Assembly (NCBI GenBank): GCA_963978545.1
Contig: OZ021723.1
Location: 101,402,002-101,466,001, forward strand
Source of the DNA: Linyphia triangularis
Lineage: Eukaryota > Arthropoda > Arachnida > Araneae > Linyphiidae
Direction: 5' to 3'
DNA length: 64,000 nucleotides
Both the position numbers and the translations under genes were made by a program. The notes beneath the pieces were generated by a model. That model was not told the DNA's origin. It worked only from the letters and a program-made list of their open reading frames with translations, and did no database searches. Shown piece by piece: positions 58,997-64,000 of the stretch; within the stretch, counting starts at the first letter, position 1; each line of letters opens with the position of its first letter.

Positions 58997-59060
58997 AGGG
59001 TGTCCACAGAAAAGTTATTTTAAAATTCCCTGATATTTCCCTCCTGACACAAATTTTTAC
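58997..59060 (+). repeat. CAGGG-type subterminal fragment
   Basis: AAGGGTGTCCACAGAAAAG then AAATTCCCTGATATTTCCC matches the terminal style of the other CAGGG elements. Confidence 0.45.
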
Positions 59061-59495
59061 TGTTTCTTATAAATTTCTCCTCACTAAAACCGGGGAAAAT
59101 ACTAAAAAAATTCCATCATGTCAGATTTTCTTGAAAAACTCGTTTTTTAAATTTTATTAGAGTGAACTCAAAGCATATGACTTGGTGTTAGAGAATTAGG
59201 TCTTTCGATAAATGCTGCCGAATTGCTGGGGTCAAGACTAAAAATATAAAAACCTATTGCAGGGTTCCTACAGTTCTCGAGAGTCCTTAAGAACTCTTTA
59301 TTTTTACTTAATGTCTCCAAGGGCCCTTGAAAAGTTCTTGAAAACTCCTTATTTTTTAACCTGAAGGTCCTTGAAAGTTTTTTAATGTTTGAGGGCTCTT
59401 GAAAAGTTCTTGAAAATAACTGACATTTGTTATTCCTTTTTCTTTCTTTTCGTGTGTAATTCAGAAACTTCCATAGAAAAAAAATCATGATATCC

Positions 59496-59538
<43 letters not shown>

Positions 59539-59539
59539 T

Positions 59540-60940
59540 TTATATTTTATTTCTCTTTCCGTAGTTGAAAAGTATTTATAATAAATAATGTAATTCTGAA
59601 TTGTGAGGATCATCTTATTCTTGATGAAATGAGCATCTATTAAACTGTTTTTCCTGGGCATGTCTATTTTGAATATTAAAATGTATGAGCCTTCTGCCCT
59701 TGTAAAGGATTTCATGACTGGTAAGTGAAGGTTACCGTTGTCAACTTAAATTTCGATTTGTTGAAACTTTTTTCTTGTTGCAACCTAATTCATTGTACAA
59801 AAATATAGATCTGCCAAAATTAAAACAAAAAACTAATAATTCAAAATATTTCTGCAACATGAAACACTAACACCGTTCCAATGCTGTTGTGCGGACAATA
59901 CGAATTATAAAAGGTGAAGCGTTAAAACAATTGCATTAGGATCTTTTTTTGTAAGTACTCACTGATTTTGTATTTTTTAGTCTATTTATAATTTTTTGCG
60001 CTACTAATCATATCGGGACTCTTACTGCCAAATGTATCCAAATTTACGACTTTTAATTATTATTTTTGAATTCTTTCTGTTATTTTCGATTTTGTGGGTT
60101 TGACAATGGAGGGCTAATCTGTGGATGCCTAATTAACCCCCTTGCTTTCATCTAATTGGGCTGAAACTTAGCAGATGATGTCGACGACAATGCATTCTAT
60201 CAAATTTTGCGGTTGTAACTGTCATTAAAAGGTTGCTTTTATGGAATACTAATAAACCAGCTTGTCGTCATCCAATCGTATTAAAAAAAAGCATTGAACC
60301 GACCATTGTTGAAACTCTTTCCTGTTGCCGATTTTTTTAATAAATAAAAAATTACTTTAATAAGAATAAATAAATGATATTTGGATACGAGAGCATAAAT
60401 GCAAAATAAGTGCACATTTTCATAAATAAATTTTGATACTTAATTTGCCGCACATTTTGCTGATAGAAGTGCTTTTGATATTTAAAATTAGATGCAAATA
60501 CCAAGCACACGCTGTTTACAGAATCGGCTCCTGTGTTAACGAATATAAAAATTGGCAATGCATTTAAAGGATTTATAATGCAAACTTTGTTTTTATAAGT
60601 TATTTATTGCCATCTTATTTTAAACTTCAAATGTGGTTTGAAAACTGAATTGGAGGAGTAAGGTGTTTGTTCCTGTCATGTGAACAGAATTCATTTGATC
60701 GTATTGGTATTGCTGCTTGTGACGTGAAATTACACTAAATTCTACAGTGGTTGGTTTAGAATTCTGTTATTGTTGATGAAACTTAGTATTAGGGTTAGTT
60801 GTCAGCAAAATCCTTTTTTTTTTTTTTTTTAATTTTATTATCGAGGTGTTATTTAATGTTTTATTGGTGAAATTATCGTTGATAAACTAACCTGCATCTA
60901 AATATTCATGGCACTTAAAGAGTTGATATGGGCGGGGAAT
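59540..60940. other. No gene seen; AT-rich interior
   Basis: Short frames without motifs, and a T run near 60810. Nothing else supportable. Confidence 0.5.
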
Positions 60941-60955
60941 ATTGTATGATCGGGT

Positions 60956-61005
60956 TGGTTTAAGTTTAACGGCACAAGGGCAAAACGAGGGCCATACTGC
61001 TCCCA
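60956..61005 (-). mobile_element. 50-bp retroposed SINE tail with 15-bp target duplication
   Basis: The insert TGGTTTAAGTTTAACGGCAC...GCCATACTGCTCCCA lies between identical ATTGTATGATCGGGT repeats (60941-60955 and 61006-61020). Same family as 39525, 40304 and 52072. Confidence 0.85.
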
Positions 61006-61212
61006 ATTGTATGATCGGGTGAGTTTGACGGAGAGTCAAGTCAAATGCACAGGGGAATGATTGAAAATTAAGGATTTAACCCGAAGTTTGTACCTTGATA
61101 GCAAGATAGAGACTGTGTTTTAAATGGAATGTTGTCTCACAATTACAATGCAACTTTAACATTTCAGGTGACGAGAATACACCATACCATAGTATAGTAT
61201 AGTAACTCAACC

Positions 61213-61378
61213 GAACTATATAGCGTGCTGTCTGACCTTGCATGACAAAGGCGGTGGATTTGAATCCTGGCTTAGGCGCGTACGTTTGTTGTGTTTCGGG
61301 ATCCACCTAAGTTGTAGATCCGTCCTGATAAACCGTTATTGTGCATAAATATGTAGTTCAGCGTACCAACCAACCAAA
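61213..61378 (+). mobile_element. tRNA-derived SINE, family 2, plus strand
   Basis: TATATAGCGTGCTGTCTGAC is A-box-like and GGATTTGAATCC is a decayed B box. The body shares TTGTGCATAAATATG and GTTCAGCG with the minus-strand copy at 34574, and the tail is ACCAACCAACCAAAC. Confidence 0.75.
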
Positions 61379-61752
61379 CCGCGTTTCCCATATTTCAATT
61401 ATAAAATGAGATTCATTACGATCTTGTTTAATCCAGTGGCTATGAAGGGTATTAATTTCAAGCTAACCATACACTACTGCAATTTTTTGGGAATTTGTGG
61501 ATAAGCTGCCTATTTGATAGTATTTAGGCTTGCGCTGTGATGGTTTCAAGCGCTAAAAGTGTTAAGGTATATCTCCCCCCTCCCCCACTGAACCGCCCTG
61601 GTTGGCGCTAAGGTCGTCGTTTAGTAAAGTAACGAAGTCGTTCAAGTTAAATATGTAAAAGTTCATGATATATTTGTTTTTACTTGCAACGCATTATCTT
61701 TCTGCAAAGATGGGAAATATATTTTTATCTAGTAATTTGTTTGTAACTGTTT
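61379..61752. other. No gene seen
   Basis: Contains a C-rich patch (CTCCCCCCTCCCCCACTG, about 61570) but no supported feature. Confidence 0.45.
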
Positions 61753-61944
61753 TCAATGCTTAATGGTTCCTCGTAGCAGAAAACCCTCGACAATGGGATT
61801 TTGGCGCAGCTTTTGCAGACCTTCTGTATTCTGTATAAAGGATTGCCTCAAATTACTTGACATGGAATTAAATTTTGAATCACTTGCAATTGTGTTTTGG
61901 AGATTTTTATTATCTCTTATATACTGCCCCTTTCTTTGCTTTAA
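61753..61944 (-). other. Open minus-strand stretch, possible exon
   Basis: The frame gives KQRKGQYIRDNKNLQNTIAS, then NSMSSNLRQSFIQNTEGLQK and LRQNPIVEGFLLRGTIKH before a stop. Composition is protein-like (polar, mixed) compared with nearby random frames, but there is no known motif and no clear acceptor. Confidence 0.22.
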
Positions 61945-61970
61945 GGTTGGTTTGTTTGTGCGCTCAACCA
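61945..61970 (-). repeat. Family-2 SINE tail fragment
   Basis: GGTTGGTTTGTTTGTGCGCT then CAACCA matches the tail of the SINE at 34574 (GTTTGTTCGCTCAACGACC). Confidence 0.6.
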
Positions 61971-62639
61971 TTCAATTCCTTCTTAGCCCAACCACTTCAA
62001 CGTTATTGCTTAATAGTTCACATAATATCGTTAAGTGATGCATCTATTTAAAATACTCTTAACTTTGCTGTACATCACATGATGAGAGGTTAACTATTCA
62101 ATCTAGACAATTGTAATTATTGATAAGTTTTTGTAGGTAGTGTGTTTAGTATCTTGAGTAAGAAATAAAATGCAATATTTTTTACCAATTATATGTTATA
62201 TTTCCGTCGTCGAACATTACTATTATTTTTTAAAAATTTAATATTAAGGTCCTTATTTTTTTGTTTGGAAGGTTCTTGAAAAGCCCTTAAAAAGTCCTTG
62301 AATTTGTTTTCAAAAAATCTGTACGAACTCTGTAATTGTTACACAGAACCTCATTTCGAGAGATGTTGCCAAGGAAGATGGGACGTCAATATGCTAGAGT
62401 TCACTATTGTTGGTTGCTTAAGCGGGACACTACAAATGGATATTGGAAGAAAGATGAAAAGGTTTCATAGGCTTAAAAAATTATAAGAAATATTATTTTA
62501 TTCTAAAATGGTGTTTTATTCATTAGTGTTATGCTTTTTTCATGCAAACACTCTGTATTTTAAGAAAAAATTTTACGTGATGGAGGGAAATAGAGATCAT
62601 TTTTGGATTCAGTGAAGATTTTTTATTTGAAATTTCACA

Positions 62640-62800
62640 AAATGAGGAGAATTTTCTGTTACTGTTTTAAAGGTACGTTTCTCCATTCGTCCATATTTTG
62701 GCGCCATTTACCAGGAGAACTGTGGCAGTAATCGTTAGAAGTTGAATGTTGCAGAATAATTAAAACTTTTCATTACCGCCAAAACTATTTTTAAAATTCA
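62640..62800 (-). repeat. Dispersed repeat, intact inverted copy of 38436-38568
   Basis: On the minus strand this aligns with the target repeat at 38436-38568 and continues past the insertion point into sequence resembling 42262-42285, so it represents the empty site of the 3.7-kb element. Confidence 0.72.
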
Positions 62801-64000
62801 GGCTTGTTTAGTTCTTTGTTTGGCATACATGTTCTATTTGATCAGGGTGTTTATATATGTGGAAAAGTGGTGGACATTTAGAAAAAAAGTGTGTCGTAAA
62901 ATCAGGGAATTTTTTTTAGGAATATATCGACGAACTCAGGAATTATTGGGAAACTTTCTTTCCTGGATTTTTGTGGTCTTGTTAAAAAATCTTCATAAAC
63001 TGTTCTGTTGCTTTATTTAGTGGTGTTTTCAAGTACAGGTTCCACTCTAAAATTTCTAATATTCCTTAAATTTTTGCTTCTCCTTAAAATTCCTAAATTT
63101 GTACTCAAAATTTTCGATAATTTCCAAAAACACCCTAAAATTCCCCAATTTTCTTCCAACACCCGAGAAAAAACTTCAATATTCCTTCAGAGGAGAAAAG
63201 GGATTTAATTAAATTTGCATATGTTTGTCAAAGTAGTTTAAATGTTTAATTATATAACCATTATTTTTATTAAGAGTTGCCAGTTTTGAAACAAGATTTG
63301 AAAAGAAAATATCTGTGTCAGGTGATTATGCCAGCTTTAAAAGAAATACCCCTAAACGTTTTTTATGTATCCCTAGAATTTTAATAATTACTCCTAAAGT
63401 TTTGGGAATTATCCCTTAAAAATTCTAAAAATATCCCTAAAATTCATTCCTAAATTTATACAATTCTACTAAAAGTGACCGTTTGGAATTAATGAAATGT
63501 GTTAAATTTGCAATAAATTTTTTTCAATCTTATGCATGCAGTCCTTTCACTCCATTTGATAGTTTTTTTTTGTTACGACTAAAAATTGGTAACTTTGTTT
63601 GAATGTGAAAAATGTAGAAGTTGGTTAACTTTGAAGTATTGGAATAAAATTCCACAACAACGATAAGACCCCGCTTATTTTTATTCCCATACTAGTTTTT
63701 GTGTTTATTTATTATTATTATTTTTTTTTAAAGATTCCAGTTCATCTAAGTTTATAGGCGCCAACTTTTCACTTTTTTTGGTGATTAAACTCGTCGATAT
63801 TTGATGGCGAGATTTGGTGGATAAACTCGTCGGGGTGGTGGGGATTAACCCAATATTTTCGGACACCTTTATTCAAGATCTATTTACTAAGAATATTGAA
63901 CTTAATCTCCATACCAGACAATGAATTATTCTCGAACTGCTTGATTCATGTTGCAAAGTTATTTGTATAGAATTAGCTCAGAAACATTTTTTTTAAAAAG
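62801..64000. other. No gene seen; AT-rich DNA with short iterated motifs
   Basis: A CAGGG-type scrap starts at 62846 (CAGGGTGTTTATATATG). Many imperfect CCTAAAATT / TCCCTAAAA words lie between 63045 and 63470. AAACTCGTCG occurs twice near 63788 and 63824. No frame is convincing. Confidence 0.5.

Larger units (their letters stand above)
59260..62332. mobile_element. Second CAGGG-type DNA transposon, 3.07 kb, degenerate
   Basis: The left end is CAGGGTTCCTACAGTTCTCG and the right end, reverse-complemented, CAGAGTTCGTACAGATTTTT. Both are followed inward by repeated CAAGGACTTT / TTGAAAAGTTCTTG words (59260-59420 and 62245-62332). No transposase is visible inside; the interior holds an A36 run (59501-59536), a family-2 SINE and a short SINE tail. 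There is no clear target duplication. It may be two solo ends rather than one element. Confidence 0.5.

Noticed and set aside
59500..59715. 71-codon minus-strand frame
   Set aside because: About a fifth of it is a poly-A/T run, and the rest has no recognisable protein feature.

Overview
The window looks like AT-rich nuclear DNA of an animal. There is no dense gene layout, no operon and no ribosome-binding-site logic. Instead there is satellite DNA, tRNA-derived SINEs, LINE and Ty3/gypsy remnants, TTAA-flanked MITEs and a PIF/Harbinger-type transposase remnant. The many tRNA-SINEs ending in AACC/ACCA-rich tails and the overall repeat style suggest an arthropod, perhaps an arachnid; that is inference only.

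Bases 1-33834 are one uninterrupted tandem satellite array of about 95 head-to-tail monomers, mean spacing about 357 bp (94 anchors from 317 to 33547). Each monomer has two modules. A module of about 180 bp is almost invariant across the array. A module of about 160-180 bp exists as discrete versions (called here A1, A2, A3 and B). Version order gives higher-order repeats whose period changes along the array: 1,432, 3,558, 9,622, 11,054, 2,156 and 1,078 bp. Private point mutations shared by blocks about 10 kb apart show recent large-scale duplication. The last monomer is degenerate, and the array stops directly at a near-perfect 93-bp palindrome (33835-33927).

Bases 33.9-64 kb are a mosaic of decayed mobile elements in AT-rich DNA. 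In order: piggyBac-style MITEs with TTAA ends (33960, 36811, 51839); at least five tRNA-derived SINEs in two families; a Jockey-like reverse transcriptase pseudogene (35.96-37.17 kb) that received a SINE and a MITE; a 3.7-kb element with CAGGGTGC termini and a 6-bp target duplication (38569-42261) holding a broken Harbinger-like transposase; a 4.75-kb region bracketed by inverted GTCTKAAA-rich ends (42615-47366) that contains a gypsy gag-RT remnant; an I/R1-like LINE with endonuclease and RNase H but no reverse transcriptase (49.19-50.46 kb), with a matching C-terminal piece at 53.26 kb; a two-copy element with an internal minisatellite of about 140 bp (54.8-57.05 kb); and a second CAGGG-type element (59260-62332).

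Host-gene evidence is thin. The best candidate is a minus-strand gene with an AT-hook exon (58035-58410) and a 27-nt microexon (58898-58924) that splice in phase. Two further minus-strand exon candidates lie at 53891-54073 and 55591-55649. Three 40-51 bp sequences flanked by perfect 12-15 bp direct repeats (39525, 40304, 60956) appear to be extremely short retroposed SINE tails.
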